From Culex pipiens pallens (taxonomy: Eukaryota > Arthropoda > Insecta > Diptera > Culicidae), in contig NC_068937.1 in the NCBI RefSeq assembly GCF_016801865.2, positions 70,649,534-70,713,533 of the forward strand: a DNA stretch of 64,000 nucleotides, in the 5' to 3' direction. Position numbers and translations under genes: made by a program. Shown in pieces: positions 44,840-56,700 of this stretch; positions within the stretch are counted from its first letter, which is position 1; each line of letters opens with the position of its first letter. The notes beneath the pieces are model-generated. The model was not told where the DNA came from, ran no database searches, and saw only the letters and a program-made list of their open reading frames with translations.

Positions 44840-45890
44840 TCATTCATCAGCTGGGTGTTCTCCTTGTCGACCGTGGTCGGAGCCTGCTTGTTTTTTTCGC
44901 TTCAACCACCGCTTCGTCAACCGGAACCGGAATGTTTTGCTGTTGGAAGAAATTCGTTAGAAATTTGTCAAACAACAAAATTTAATTCTAGTCATACTTT
45001 GATTTTAGCTCTTGGTTTGAGATGGAAAAGTTAGCTGGGTGATGCAGAGGTACTGGCACGCCTCGATAAATGATGACATTCGTCGTGCCTATATACAGCT
45101 TGTTCGCGCTGAGATGCACAATCACGTTGATGAGGGCGTTGCTGCAATTGCCTACGCCGGAACACGCATCAATGTAAACATTAATTCCGGCCATCGGCCG
45201 TCGGCGTGCACCATAACTACCCCGTGATGTTCTGGACACGTCAAACTTGCCGTAAGTGTCTCTCCAAGGCGGTGATTTTAGCGCCCTCAGCTCCCGGATT
45301 TGCGTTGAAGTCGATGGACTCAATCATTAGATCTGAGCAACGCAATTGATCTACAAAAAACAAACACCCAAACAGTTATTCTGGAACTTCCAGAAATCTA
45401 ATACAAAAGAAAATCTCTTACCATCGGATAAGATCAGCTGTTCGATCGGAGTTCCTAGCGAGCAGCGGCCCCGGAAAGCTAGTTGACCACTCGATCGTGC
45501 AGCGCATGGTCACCGGAGTGGCCAGAATCTTCAGATTATCATGTTAACGACATGGTTAGCGACACGGCCCTTTTCCGCTGAGATTTCCGATAATTTTGCA
45601 CCAGCTGCTGGATCTCGAACACCCGGCAACGGGCCGCGTCCAACCGCACCTTCGCGCTGGGACATGTGGTCAATCATAATGGTTAGATGACGCACCTGCT
45701 ATCCGGCCGGATGTTGCACATTCAGCCATCCGGGAAACCGAAATATTTCTGCAATAAGAACGCCTGTAAACAACCTGACAAAAACAAAACCGACCAAAAC
45801 AAACTTTATTGCAAGAGATTTTCGATGCCCCCCTTTGTGCGGATGTCACAGTCTTCTACGACGGAATGGTGGTAGGTGTACGAAATTGGC
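44840..45890 (-). pseudogene. Cluster of gene-like exon fragments, product unknown
   Basis: On the minus strand, 45540-45244 reads an open frame (SSGQLAFRGRCSLGTPIEQL, ILSD; then DQLRCSDLMIESIDFNANPG). It is joined across a short intron with good borders (GATG|GTAAGAG near 45421 and TTTGTTTTTTGTAG|AT near 45354). The frame stops near HLRQV. Near 45640 another frame reads RLDAARCRVFEIQQLVQNYR. Near 44945-44850, after a TTTCTTCCAACAG acceptor, it reads NIPVPVDEAVVEAKK and needs one frameshift. An AATAAA lies near 45805 on this strand. None was recognised as a known protein. They look like decayed or TE-captured host exons. Confidence 0.45.
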
Positions 45891-46062
45891 TAAAATCTGG
45901 AACAACTCCGGTAAACTAAAAAAACATTAAAAAAACACGCCACACGCACGAGCACGATCAGCACAATCCAAAAACTCACAACAGATTTAATTAGCTGCCT
46001 GTATAAAAACCAGGGCGGCGCTAGTGGTACTCGCTGCAAAGGGAGTTACCCTTTTGAAAGGG

Positions 46063-49000
46063 TTGTCGGAATACATGTCGGCTGGCTTTCCCCGACGAGC
46101 CACAAACCGACGCAGTGCTTGGAGGAACTTGGCGGTGGACAGGTCCGAAACCAGCTCCAAATGGACAGCTTTAGTTCCAAAGCAAACGAACACAGCTACG
46201 TAAGCCTTAACCGGCCCCCTTCTATACCCTTGCCTAATGTAGACTGGCCCAAAGTAGTCTACGCCTGTATTGGTGAATGGTCGAGCGGCGATTGTTCTTG
46301 GAGTTGGTAGTTGTCCCATAAATTGCTGTAGAAGTTGAGGTTTCGCCTTGAAACAGTCCTTGCACTGGTGTGTGGTCTGCCGACACAGGTCTCGTCCTCT
46401 CAGCGGCCAAAACTTCTGTCGCATCGTCGCTAGCATCAGCTGGGTTCCGGCGTGAAACAGTCGTAGATGTAGACAGTCGGCCAGAAGTTTGGAGAAGTGG
46501 TGGTTTCCTGGGATGATAATCGGGTGCTTGAAGTTCTCGTTTCGGTCGGAGTTGCCCAACCGTCCTCCCACGCGGATGACACCTTCCTTGGAGAGTTGCG
46601 GGTTGAACCACCGTAGCTTCGACGTGTTGTGAACTGGTTTGCCCTTGGCCAGGTCCTGGAGTTCTCTGCCGAAAGCTTCTTGCTGGACCAGCCGTGCGAG
46701 ACACCATTCCGCTTCTCGTAGTTCCTTGGTGGTTAGCGGGACTGACAGGGTACGCTCGGCTTCCGGTAGACGACGATTGCGCAGGTACCGTCTCCAGCAG
46801 GCGGTCGTGCGGATCAGCTTCCAGTATTCGTTGAACTTCCCAAAGTACGATTCGTTGAACGACTTGGCAGAAACTGCAGCAGCTGACTCGACGTGCTTTC
46901 TCCTCTCCTTGGCGCAATCTTCGGTCTCCTCTTCGGGTGTTGCTTGGGCAGGCCAGGAACTCGTCTCGTACATCCACAACGGGTCCCAATCTCCGTCAAT
47001 GAACTCCTTGGGGTCCAGTCCTCTGGACAGCTGGTCAGCTGGGTTCATGACTCCGGGTACGTGAAATAAGTGACAACCTTGGGTAATATGCTGGATAAAG
47101 GAGACACGGTTGGCCACGTAGGGATTCCACGTTCTTGGGGGTTTCGCAAGCCACTGAAGGACCGTTCTGGAATCCGTCCAGAAGAAGGTTTCGAAACGGA
47201 AGGTTGTGCACTCCTTGAACTTCCGGTACATGTCTGCGGCTAGCCAAAATCCGTTCAGCTCGAGCCGGGGAATGGGTTGTCGCTTGAGAGGAGCGACCCG
47301 GGATTTGGACGTGAAGAAAGACACCTTGACTCTCCCCTCCTTGTCCTCAGAACGGATGTACAGATTCGCCCCCAGTGCCTTCTCGGAAGCATCGCTACAA
47401 AAGTGGAGTTGAATGTGGACTGGATTGGGAATCATCGCGAATCTTGGAATCCGCAGGTTGTTCAGGTAGTGCAGCTGCTCGTAGAACTGCATCCACTCGT
47501 CCAGCATCGACTTCGGCAGAGGATCGTTCCAGTCCCAGGGTTTGCCCTTCGCGTTCTTCAACTCCCAGATTCCCTGCATAAAGATCTTTGCCTTAGCCAC
47601 CACCGGTCCAACAAGCCCCAAAGGATCGAAAATTTTGGCAATGATAGAGAGGATTTTGGCCTTGGTCAGCTCGTTCGGTGGAATCAGCGCCGACTCAATC
47701 TTGAACCGGAACGTGTCAGTTTTCGGCTCCCAGACCAACCCAAGAGTCTTCACGGTCCTCTCTTCGTCGAAATCGATCCCCTTCTCTTTCGGTAGCGCCA
47801 AGTTGTCCTCACTCACACCCTCGAGCGCTTCCTCACAGTTGGAGACCCACTTGCGAAGCGGAAAACCTGCTCCCAGCGTCATCGTGTCGAGTTGCTCACG
47901 AATTTGTTTCGCTTCGGCAGGGTGGTATGCACCAGTGATTACATCGTCCATGTAAACATCTCTCGCAATCCTCTCGGCAGCCAGTGGGTACTTGGTTGCA
48001 TCATCGACGGACAGCTGCTTCAGGGTTCGGGTGGCCAGGAACGGCGCCGGTTTGGTGCCGTACGTCACGGTTAACAGCTCGTACGTGTCGATGGGATCGT
48101 CCTCCGAGAAGCGCCAGCGAATTCTCTGCAGCGGTAGGTCCTCGGCGTCCATCCGAATCTGCCGAAACATTTTCTCCACGTCTGCGACGAGAAGGATTGG
48201 AAACAGGCGGCTTCGGGAGATGATGGTGCGCAGGTCGTCCTGGATGACTGGGCCGTTCAGCAGAACGTCGTTTAGGGATGTCCCAGTGGAGGTTTTGTTT
48301 AACGCATCAAACACGACGCGGACACGCGTTGTTGTGCTGGAACTTCGGATGACGGGGTGGTGTGGGAGGTAGTAGGTGGTTGCGGTACTTGTCGGGTCTT
48401 CGATGATCTTGCACATGTGGTTCCTGTCCAAGTAATCCTTCATGAACGCATGGTACTCCTTCTTCAGGTCATCGTCACGAGCCAACCTTCTCTCCAGGAA
48501 AAGAAGACGACGATCAGCAGCGCTTTTCGATTCTCCTAGCTTGATGTGCAAATCAGCAGACTTTGGCATTCCAACGGTATACCGACCGTCTCCACCTCGC
48601 TTGACGGTGCGCACGTGGTGGTCCTCGCACGTGCTCTCCTCCACGGAATAATCAGAAGTTAATCCTCCGTCCTCGCATTCCCAGAATTTGGTCATAATCT
48701 CCTCCAAGGTTTCCGTTACGGTTGAGTGCTGGCATACGATTGGTGCTTCTCCACGGTTCCAGCCGCACCTGCCAGTCACGATCCAGCCGAACACCGATTC
48801 GACCAGGGATGGTAATCCTGCTCCAAGCGAGATCCTCTGTTTGGATGGGAAGAAGTTAAAGAAGAACTCTCCGCCGAGCAAAACATCAATAGGGTTGGTT
48901 CTGAAGAATTCAGGGTCCGCCAGTTGGACACCTTCGGGAACAGTCCAGCTTGTTGGTTCCACCGGGGAGGTTGGTAGATCTTCAGTCACCTTGGCCAAAA

Positions 49001-49514
49001 CGTAAAACTCCATGACCTCGCAGTACTTCGACAATCTGGACTTGACCGTGGCACGAACCTTCTGCGAAGTTTTCGTAGGAACTTGACCAACACCGGAAAT
49101 CTGCACGTTTGCCTTGTTCCTGGACACGTGCATTCGTTGAGCGAGTTTGGTGGAGACGATGTTGCACTCTGACCCAGAGTCCAAAAGTGCCCTTGCTGGA
49201 AACTCCTGTCCAGCATCGTCGACGAGCAAAAGTACTGCGGTTGCCAAAAGCACCTTTCCGACCGTAGCTGCAGAACTGGTGTTCGTCGGGCGTGTCTCCG
49301 TGACAGCAGCAGAGGACGACTCAGCGGTCGCCGCCGTTCCTGCCTCCTCCTTGGTTGGCCTTGCTGGGATGGCTGGACATAGGTTGGGTTTTACTTCCGG
49401 TTTGTAGCAGACCAGCGTATGGTGGCGTTCCTTACATCGCTGGCACGAAAACCTAGAAGTACAATTCCTAGCGATGTGGCCCTTCCGGAAACAGTTTCTG
49501 CACAGCGCGTTCTG
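46063..49514 (-). pseudogene. BEL/Pao pol, truncated in integrase
   Basis: The minus frame from 49514 carries two zinc knuckles (CRNCFRKGHIARNC, CQRCKERHHTLVC), an aspartic protease (ALLDSGSECNIVS) and RT (VVFDALNKTSTGTSLNDVLL, catalytic VYMDDVITG). RNase H (FCSDASEKALGANLYI) and an integrase with HHCC region (HLRLFHAGTQ..CKDCFKAKP) and catalytic residues in GVDYFGPVY and MYSDN follow. At 46063 the coding stops at MYSDN, before the final catalytic Glu, and joins the palindrome ACCCTTTTGAAAGGGT. The upstream gag half lies at 54170-55309 beyond a CR1-like insertion. Domain order PR-RT-RH-IN and this RT style identify BEL/Pao. The element is dead. Confidence 0.93.
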
Positions 49515-49661
49515 ATTTATTTATTTATTTATTTATTTATTTATTCAATTAAGTAACGTAAGACTTCATGTCTTTTAAAATGTTACAATGTTTCAAACTG
49601 AGTGAGGTGGTTTTTGTTTAAGCTTCTTGCTAATTTTGTGTTGCTCTCATTCCCTAACTAA

Positions 49662-52502
49662 TTAGTCTAAACGATTGAGTTCTTCTAATAAACTCTGCTT
49701 AAAACTCACAATAGTGGTACACGATTTGGTAGATACTGGTAATGAATTCCAGAAGACAATGCCTCTTGCAAACATTGACTGACTATAATAAGAAGAATTA
49801 AAATGAGGTAACAAGTAGTTTAATGTGCGCGTTTGTCGAAAAGGTCTTAATTTAGATAACAAATAATTAGGTTTTTTAGTGAATATTATTTTCTGTATTG
49901 TACAACATGATCTGAATCGATAGAACTGGGCAAAAGGACAACCAATTAGTGATTTTTGCAAGTGGGTAACCCTGGAGTAACGAGACAAATTGTAGACATA
50001 TCTGATGCATGCATTAAGTGCGATACGAAGTTTGTTGATAGCTGCGGCCGAAGCATTAGTATATACAAAATCTCCATAAATGAAATGAGGAAATATTAAG
50101 GTCTTAAAAAGCCTTGTTTTCGTGGCAGAGTCAAAATGTCTAGTAACTAAGTTAAGGCGTTTTAGCACTCCAAAGATTTTACCACATTGACTGTTTATGT
50201 GGGCATCCCAATCTAAATCAGATGTAAAGATAACACCTAAATTGTTAACTCTATTTACAAATTCGACCTGTTCGTTTCCAAAAAGTAAAGCAGGACAAAC
50301 AATAGAAGATCGCAATTTGCTAAAAATTATTGCTTTAGTTTTGGACTGATTAATTGGCAAAAGGTTGTGTTGAGACCACTTGTAAATATTTAAGAGATCT
50401 TTGTTTATTTTATTTCTAATAACAGACAAATCAAAAACGGAATCAGAACAAAAATAAATCTGAACATCATCAGCAAACAAATGGATTGAGCAATGTTCTA
50501 AAACTAAGGGTAAATTATTGATAAAAAGAGAAAATAGTAACGGTCCTAAAATGGAACCCTGAGGAACACCAGATCCAATATTTTGAAAAGTTGATAATAT
50601 CCCATTACAAAAGACAGCTTGACTGCGATGTATAAGGTAAGATTCAATAAGTTTTGCAGCTGACTCAGAAAAGAGAAAATCAGAACGAAGTTTGTTTACA
50701 AGTTTTCGATGTGATACCCGATCGAACGCCTTAGCAAAGTCTATTAATAACAGAATTGCAATTCCTTTTTTATCTAAAGTTAAAGCGATATCGTCATGGA
50801 CTTTCAGCAAGGCTGTTTCTGTGCTATGATTTTTACGAAAACCAGATTGATACGGATGCAGTAGGTTCAAATCGTTGATGAATGAAGAAATTTGAGTGTT
50901 AATAAGTTTCTCAAAAACTTTTGAGAGTGCACTCAATATACTAATTGGTCGAAGGTTAGCAATTGCAGAGGAATTACCTTTTTTCTTAATAGGTATCACT
51001 TTAACGGTTTTCCAGCCCTGGGGATAGATAGAGGTCTTAATGATGCTATGAAAGAGGTGTTTAATCAGCGGTAAAATTAGTGGAAGCATAATTTGTATAA
51101 ATTTGATCGGAACACCGTCTAGGCCAAAAGCGTTGGATTTTATTGAAAAAACCGAATTAATAATTTCATAATCAAGAAAAGGTTTGAAGGTAAAACCATT
51201 TGGACAGGCTGCAAAAGTGGGTATCGTTGAATCATCCATGGTAAAATTAGAAACGAAATAGTCATTAATTTGCTCACTAGAGATATCAATACTATTACTA
51301 CATCGATTATCATCTTTGAGTCCTAGTTTTTTAACGTTATTCCATAGTTGTTTGCTTGGAAGATTTGTGTTGAATTTCTTTCTATCATGAGTTGATTTTG
51401 CTTTTCTTATCAAAAAATTGGTACGATTTCTAAGAATTTTATAATTCACTTTATCACTATCAAGTTTAGAGGATTTCCAAGTTCGATAGGCAAGATCTCT
51501 GTTCAACATGGCTCTTTCAATATCAGAATTGAACCAACAATTTTCATGTTTTATACGCATTGACTTTAATGGAACAAACCGATCATGAAGATATGTTAAG
51601 TTTCTCATAAAAAAATCTAAAAGAACATTAGGATTGTCAATACTATAAAAGTCACCCCAGGCAAAGTCATAAAACGCATTTTGGAGTTCAGCAAAATTAA
51701 TTCTTTCGTAATTTCGAAATTGTACGGTACTGTCAGAGGTTTTAGATAAAGAGTAATTTAAAGAAAAAATGATCATATCATGATGAGAAACTCCAGGTAA
51801 AGAGATCTGATCATTATTAAGAACCATGTGAGGGGAATCAGTGATAAAAAGATCAAGTAAAGAACAACCTGAACTGTAGAAATAAGTTGGCTCGGAGTTG
51901 ATGAAAGAATAACAAAAATTAGATACAACTTCTCGAAGGTGTTGCAAACGATATGAATTATATAATAAGTTGGTATTGAAATCACCTATAAAATACGTAG
52001 AATTGTATTTAACGCTAAAATTTTCAAAATGGCTTTTTAAAATATCTGCACAGTTAAGATTAGGGGGATTATAATATACCGCAAGCAAAAAGTTTTCATT
52101 AGCATGACGAAAATCAAGTAGAAGAAATTCTGTAATTTGTCGGCCATAATCAGCATCGTAGATGGATTTATTTACAATACGACAGGACAAAGTGTCACGA
52201 TAGTAAACACAAATGCCACCACCATGTCTGTTTCGATCATTTCTTATAATTTTATAACCCTCAATTGCAATCATTTGATCAGTAATCTTATCACTCAGCC
52301 ATGATTCAGTCATACATATAATATCGAGTTTACTGTTTAATAAGACCGATTTAAGTTCATAAAATTTTGAGAAATTCCTAGCACAAATGCTTTGAACGTT
52401 AATGTGACAAATGTTTAGATGATCTTGATTCAACATAGCATTTAAAACAATACGGGGAATGTTTGCAGAGACACTTCTAATTCGGGAATTATCCATAATC
52501 AA
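49662..52502 (-). CDS. CR1-like ORF2: endonuclease-reverse transcriptase
   Basis: A 946-residue protein with the start at MIMDNSRIRS. Residues about 25-260 are an APE-type endonuclease: NICHINVQSICARNFSKFYE, MTESWLSDKI, FIGDFNTNLL, and SHHDMIIFSL. Residues about 480-760 are RT: VIPIKKKGNSSAIANLRPIS, QSGFRKNHSTETALLKVHDD, LIDFAKAFDRVSH, SGVPQGSILGPLLFSLFINN and FADDVQIYF. The C-terminal region has FPHFIYGDFVYTNASAA and NACIRYVYNLSRYSRVTHLQ. No RNase H. The motif style fits the CR1/L2/Daphne assemblage; the exact clade is not certain. It makes a target nick and cDNA for its own RNA. Confidence 0.94.
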   Translation of the reverse strand: MIMDNSRIRSVSANIPRIVLNAMLNQDHLNICHINVQSICARNFSKFYELKSVLLNSKLDIICMTESWLSDKITDQMIAIEGYKIIRNDRNRHGGGICVYYRDTLSCRIVNKSIYDADYGRQITEFLLLDFRHANENFLLAVYYNPPNLNCADILKSHFENFSVKYNSTYFIGDFNTNLLYNSYRLQHLREVVSNFCYSFINSEPTYFYSSGCSLLDLFITDSPHMVLNNDQISLPGVSHHDMIIFSLNYSLSKTSDSTVQFRNYERINFAELQNAFYDFAWGDFYSIDNPNVLLDFFMRNLTYLHDRFVPLKSMRIKHENCWFNSDIERAMLNRDLAYRTWKSSKLDSDKVNYKILRNRTNFLIRKAKSTHDRKKFNTNLPSKQLWNNVKKLGLKDDNRCSNSIDISSEQINDYFVSNFTMDDSTIPTFAACPNGFTFKPFLDYEIINSVFSIKSNAFGLDGVPIKFIQIMLPLILPLIKHLFHSIIKTSIYPQGWKTVKVIPIKKKGNSSAIANLRPISILSALSKVFEKLINTQISSFINDLNLLHPYQSGFRKNHSTETALLKVHDDIALTLDKKGIAILLLIDFAKAFDRVSHRKLVNKLRSDFLFSESAAKLIESYLIHRSQAVFCNGILSTFQNIGSGVPQGSILGPLLFSLFINNLPLVLEHCSIHLFADDVQIYFCSDSVFDLSVIRNKINKDLLNIYKWSQHNLLPINQSKTKAIIFSKLRSSIVCPALLFGNEQVEFVNRVNNLGVIFTSDLDWDAHINSQCGKIFGVLKRLNLVTRHFDSATKTRLFKTLIFPHFIYGDFVYTNASAAAINKLRIALNACIRYVYNLSRYSRVTHLQKSLIGCPFAQFYRFRSCCTIQKIIFTKKPNYLLSKLRPFRQTRTLNYLLPHFNSSYYSQSMFARGIVFWNSLPVSTKSCTTIVSFKQSLLEELNRLD

Positions 52503-53067
52503 AAATAAGTGGAGGTAGTTTCAAGACAGAGCATACTATAGGACCCAATTCATTTAAACTAATATCTAGGGATGAGAGGCAACACTTAAATCTACTTAAC
52601 ATTCTATAAGATTCCAAATCAAACTCCTACAATCGTCGCAGTTCACCCAGTACAAAAGTAAATCAGCAAATCGATGTTAACGGTCAAAGAAATGTTTAAA
52701 AATACAAAAAATATTATCAGTACACCATCACCTTCAGACTTCATCAGCAGCGGCACCAACGCGGTTCAGGTGAAACCAGGCTCGTCTCCAAGGGGCAGCA
52801 GCAACAGCGCAGCACCCATAACAGCACCCAGATCAGCAGCAGCAACTCCAACGGCACCCAACAACAGCAATAACTTTCAGGACGGAAAAGGGAATCACAG
52901 GATAACTCAGGGAACGGAGTCAAAGGATGGGGGCTTACGAGAAAGAATAACTTGAAGGAAAAGGAAGATTGTTAACTTTAGGGTTTTTGACTTTCAGGAG
53001 GGGAAGGAATCATGGATAGCTGTGGATGGGAATCAAGGGAAAAACTGGGAAGGAAGGAGAAAAACTT
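52503..53067 (-). other. CR1-like inter-ORF spacer (copy 2)
   Basis: Non-coding 565 bp between ORF1 and ORF2. Plus-strand CAGCAGCAGCAACTCCAAC-type sequence at 52740-52875 and GACTTTCAGGAGGGGAAGG near 52989 parallel the spacer of copy 1. How ORF2 is translated after such a gap is unknown. Confidence 0.7.
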
Positions 53068-53886
53068 TTAGGAAAGGGGTTTCTTGCAGCTCGCCAACAA
53101 TTGCCCCGTCGAAAATACGCCAACAGGATCGGCACCAGCAGCAGAACGGACGCAAACGATGCCATCACGGGAGTAGACCTGATGAAGATGTCCTTGCTTC
53201 TTCAACTTGAGGGCTTCAGAGCGTACTTCACGGGCCTGGGGTGTCAAGTTTTCATTTAAGAAGATCCTGTTGTTACTTTCAAAGCCTACGTCTCGCAGTG
53301 TCAGGTTCCGACTTCGTAGGTAGCGGCCATACAGCTCGATCCTCTCGTTCCTGATAGCAAACTGGCACAAGATCGGCGGGGAAGTTCCAACGGTTATGGC
53401 TTGTTTGGACAGTCGTTTGAGGCTCACAATAGGCGTGTTTGCGGGGTTGTACGCAAGTTTGGCAGCAATCATTCGAAACAGCACCTGCAGATCTTCGTTC
53501 TGGCTGAATGGGACACCGTTGAGGATCAGGTCATGGGCACGTTCCAGGCGGTCCAGTTGATTTGACACAGCATACAGATCATTGCGGGTTTCGTTGAGCC
53601 GTTCGGAAACTTGTTTTACGCTGACACTGCAGTCAGTTTTTAGCTCCAACAACTTAGCTTCCACGCTGGTGATACGGATTTCCAGGTCCGACTTGCAGGA
53701 ATCGATGCGTGAGTTGGTATCCTCGAACAACCCTTGAATTTTGGCCCACAGATCGCCAAGCGAAGAGACGTCATCACCCATTTCGTCGATTTCCCTTCGA
53801 CTACGTTTGTTGATGTTATTCTTGAGAGCGAGAGTACTCAACTTGTTCAGACTGGAAGAGCGTGTCACAGGTCTGTTTATATTCAT
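53068..53886 (-). CDS. CR1-like ORF1 (coiled coil, FP-like C-terminus)
   Basis: A 272-residue protein with the start MNINRPVTRS. Basic N-terminus (NKRSRREIDE). The probable coiled coil runs over about 45-130 (LGDLWAKIQGLFEDTNSRID, VKQVSERLNETRNDLYAVSN). The RRM-like centre reads AHDLILNGVPFSQNEDLQVL. The C-terminal domain reads FESNNRIFLNENLTPQAREV and GHLHQVYSRDGIVCVRSAAG and resembles the FP-type C-terminal domain seen in related ORF1 proteins. Colinear with 26547-27335 but well diverged, so the two copies represent different families or subfamilies. Confidence 0.88.
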   Translation of the reverse strand: MNINRPVTRSSSLNKLSTLALKNNINKRSRREIDEMGDDVSSLGDLWAKIQGLFEDTNSRIDSCKSDLEIRITSVEAKLLELKTDCSVSVKQVSERLNETRNDLYAVSNQLDRLERAHDLILNGVPFSQNEDLQVLFRMIAAKLAYNPANTPIVSLKRLSKQAITVGTSPPILCQFAIRNERIELYGRYLRSRNLTLRDVGFESNNRIFLNENLTPQAREVRSEALKLKKQGHLHQVYSRDGIVCVRSAAGADPVGVFSTGQLLASCKKPLS

Positions 53887-54169
53887 CTGTCAACAGCGTT
53901 CGCAGTTGAATAGAATAGGCGATCTTCACTTTGCACAATTCTGAAGGGCTCGCAAAGAAAACGTGGCCAATCGCAAATTGTTTTCGAGAAAAAATACACC
54001 AATTGGTGGTGCAGCTGCAGGCCTCCACGATCAGACGATCACAGCACTGGAGTTCTATCGCGACCGAACGTTTTGAGACAGTTTAAAATCAAACTTCAGG
54101 TAAAAAGTACCGATTTCGCCGCGACGATAGAGTTCTATCAACCGATTGTACACATACCCTTCAGGATTT

Positions 54170-55309
54170 ATCTATGACGATCTTCTCCCTCTCGCTGACT
54201 GACATCCTCGCAAACGATGGACATTTGAAGAGGGGGTGTGAGTCAGAACATGCCAAACAGCCGAAGTTGGGGTTGGAATGGACCGTGTTTTGGTTGGAGA
54301 CCTTGGTGGCGAAAACTTTACGGGGTTTGGACTGGTGGGACTCTTGGTGTTTGGTAGGCAGAGATTCCAGAACGCAAATATGCCGACGCAGGAAGTCGAT
54401 CAGATCCTGGAAAGTCTCTTCAGTCTTCGTGGACACGTGCTCCTCCCAGCTGCGCAGCGTTTTGTCGTCCAAACGAGAGCACAGCAGATGAACAAGAAGA
54501 AGATCCCTGTACTTGGCGTACTCCACAACTTGATCCAGAACTCGAACGGTTTTGTCGAATCCTTCCACCAGTTCGCGTAGCTCAGCAACCGACTCCTTCC
54601 GCAAAGTTGGCAGGTCAAACAAACTCTTGATTTCCAGCTTCTTCATGTGCTTGGTGTTACCGAACCGCTTTTCCAGTAACTCCCACGCCACAGTGTAATG
54701 GTCTGCAGTAAATTTCACATTCGCGATCTCCGTTTTGGCTGGACCGTCAAGTTGATTCCGCAGATAGTGAAACTTTTCAATATTTGGCAATTCCGACGAG
54801 TGAATCAGCGACACGAAGAGATCTCGAAAAGGCAACCAATCCTCATAGTTCCCAGAGAACCTTGGCAGACTGATAGTAGGCAATTTAACGTGTTGGGTAG
54901 AAGGGGTGGTGTGGGCGGACTGCGAAACCATGGGCAGGGCTTGGGCTTGATCGGGGAGCTCCCGAATTTTAGACTGCAGGAATGCTTTGACCGTAAAGTA
55001 TTTATTTTGGAAGGCACTCCGAATGTTGGCGTACCTCTCCGGTTTGGACCCCTTTTTCTCACCACTCTCACTTTTATCCTCACCCTTATCCTCACCTCTC
55101 TCCTCCTCGCCGGTCCCCTCCTCACTGTCCGCTAGCTCCGCCTCCGTGATGGCATCGTCGATTTTGTCCCATAGCGGTTCGAGCTTCTCCAGCCGCATAA
55201 CCAGCTCGCCGGCCTGCTTGCTTGCGTCGTAGCTCTCCATGAAAGCGTAGATCCCGTTGAACGACGTCATCAGGTTGCGCAGGCGGGTCACGGTTGAGCG
55301 TCGAGACAT
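54170..55309 (-). pseudogene. BEL/Pao gag, 5' part of the split gag-pol
   Basis: A 379-codon frame starting MSRRSTVTRLRNLMTSFNGI. Its features are an acidic Glu/Lys linker (about 68-90), then the BEL gag core LPTISLPRFSGNYEDWLPFR (DUF1759-type), FHYLRNQLDGPAKTEIANVK, and a zinc-knuckle-like CLACSDSHPLFKCPSF near the end. The frame is interrupted at KIVID by the CR1-like insertion and resumes at 49514. It is the capsid/nucleocapsid precursor of the BEL element. Confidence 0.92.
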
Positions 55310-56700
55310 CGTGGCAGATGGAAGAATGCGCAGCTAGAATAAACAAGCACGAAAGGAGCACCCTTGGGATGCGCGGGGAAATATTGGAATGGTACTAACC
55401 GATTGCCAATTAATTCGTGCCTTGAATTAATTATGCACCGTTTTCCTGGTACGGGCCTTCACCTCAAGGTGGGAAATGGAGCGACCTCCTTGTGCACGAA
55501 CCTCAGGGCTTTGGGGAATGGGACGGTTCACGAACGATCGCTGCCCTCGCCGACAGTCCGCTGTCGACTTCAGTGGGTGGGATTGTGGGTGGTTGGCGCC
55601 GAATATCCAATCGGCGGCACGCAGTGATCGATTCCAGGCGACGATCACTCTCTCTTGATAGGCGGGACCACACGGGGTGTGGTGGACCAATGCCGACTTC
55701 CGGTCGACGGGTAGCTCAAGTCCTTTCGAGCTTCGCTGGGCGTGGTCTCGTTCAAATCCAGTGCCGAATCCAAATCGGCTCGAACGATCGGTTGTCGGGC
55801 GCGTGCAACGGGGTACCGATGTGCGAATCGGTTCGCTGGGGTGGACCAGGACAGTCCAAGCACGGGTACGGTCAATTCCGATGACCGTTCGGGAACGTTG
55901 CAGCGTCGGGAGGCTGGCACACCTGGATGCGATTTGACTCGCGGGAGGGAAAAGTGCCAAAGCGTAACACCGACTAAACCGATTTTAGGGAATTGGGGCG
56001 GTACTAACCTGCTCCCGATTAAAACGGGCCTTGTAAAGTTTAAATCAGGAACTCTCGTACACTGGCCGGCGCGGTCGGGACGGCGCTCGGAAAATGGCAC
56101 CAAACTCGGGAACCTCGTACAAGTGGCGATCGTGGTAATCGCCGTCAATTAGTGGCACAGTCTGGGATGAGTGCCAAACCGTTGGAATCAGGCCAATCCT
56201 TGGCCGGGACGGGTGAGATGACGCTCGGGAAATGGCGCCAACCTCAGGGAACCTCGATGGCGGAACGTCCTTTGTACCTCCTCGACAAAGAACTCGGGAT
56301 TTGTAGGGCTCCTCCGACAATATCCAATTGTCCGCGGTGGCCTATTGTGCGTCCTCGCGACAATGGCGGTCCGATCGGCTTGGTCCGGCGTGTTCCGGAC
56401 GCGGAAACCGACTCCAGGCGGGTACCTTCAACCGATCCGGTTCGAAGGACCAAATGTTGGAACCGGTTTTGGTTGAAGGTACCTGGTTGGTTGTTGGGAT
56501 GTGGGATGCTCCGGACTCCGGAGCTTTCGCGCGGCCACTCCTGCGGCAGGCGGTCCTTAAGGTTGACGGCCGGAACCGGGACGGGATGGAGTACTCCGGC
56601 GGTCGTTCTGGCACGACTTCAGCGGCTTGTCGTCGGACCACTGGGTAGGTCGCCGACTTCGGGTAACCGGATTTCTCAGGCGGTTCTATGGCCTACCGCC
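55310..56700 (-). other. BEL leader region with internal imperfect repeats
   Basis: GC-rich DNA upstream of BEL gag with recurring short modules: GGAATGGTACTAACCGATTG (55388) versus GGGGCGGTACTAACCTGCTC (55993), and CGCTCGGAAAATGGCACCAA (56083) versus CGCTCGGGAAATGGCGCCAA (56222). Several overlapping frames up to 199 codons are open in both directions, without domains, and are attributed to base composition. Plausibly an untranslated leader. Confidence 0.5.

Larger units (their letters stand above)
49515..54169 (-). mobile_element. CR1-like non-LTR retrotransposon, copy 2, apparently intact
   Basis: A complete-looking minus-strand element: 5' UTR (54169-53887), ORF1 (53886-53068), a 565-bp inter-ORF spacer, ORF2 (52502-49662) and a 3' UTR ending in an (AAAT)n tail (about 49540-49515). 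It is inserted in BEL gag-pol between the codons for KIVID and QNALCRNC. Joining the two BEL sides restores the frame with no more than 2-3 bp of duplication. Both ORFs are uninterrupted, so it is a candidate active copy. Confidence 0.9.

Noticed and set aside
49147..49407. 86-codon plus-strand frame
   Set aside because: Shadow of the BEL protease-linker frame on the minus strand.
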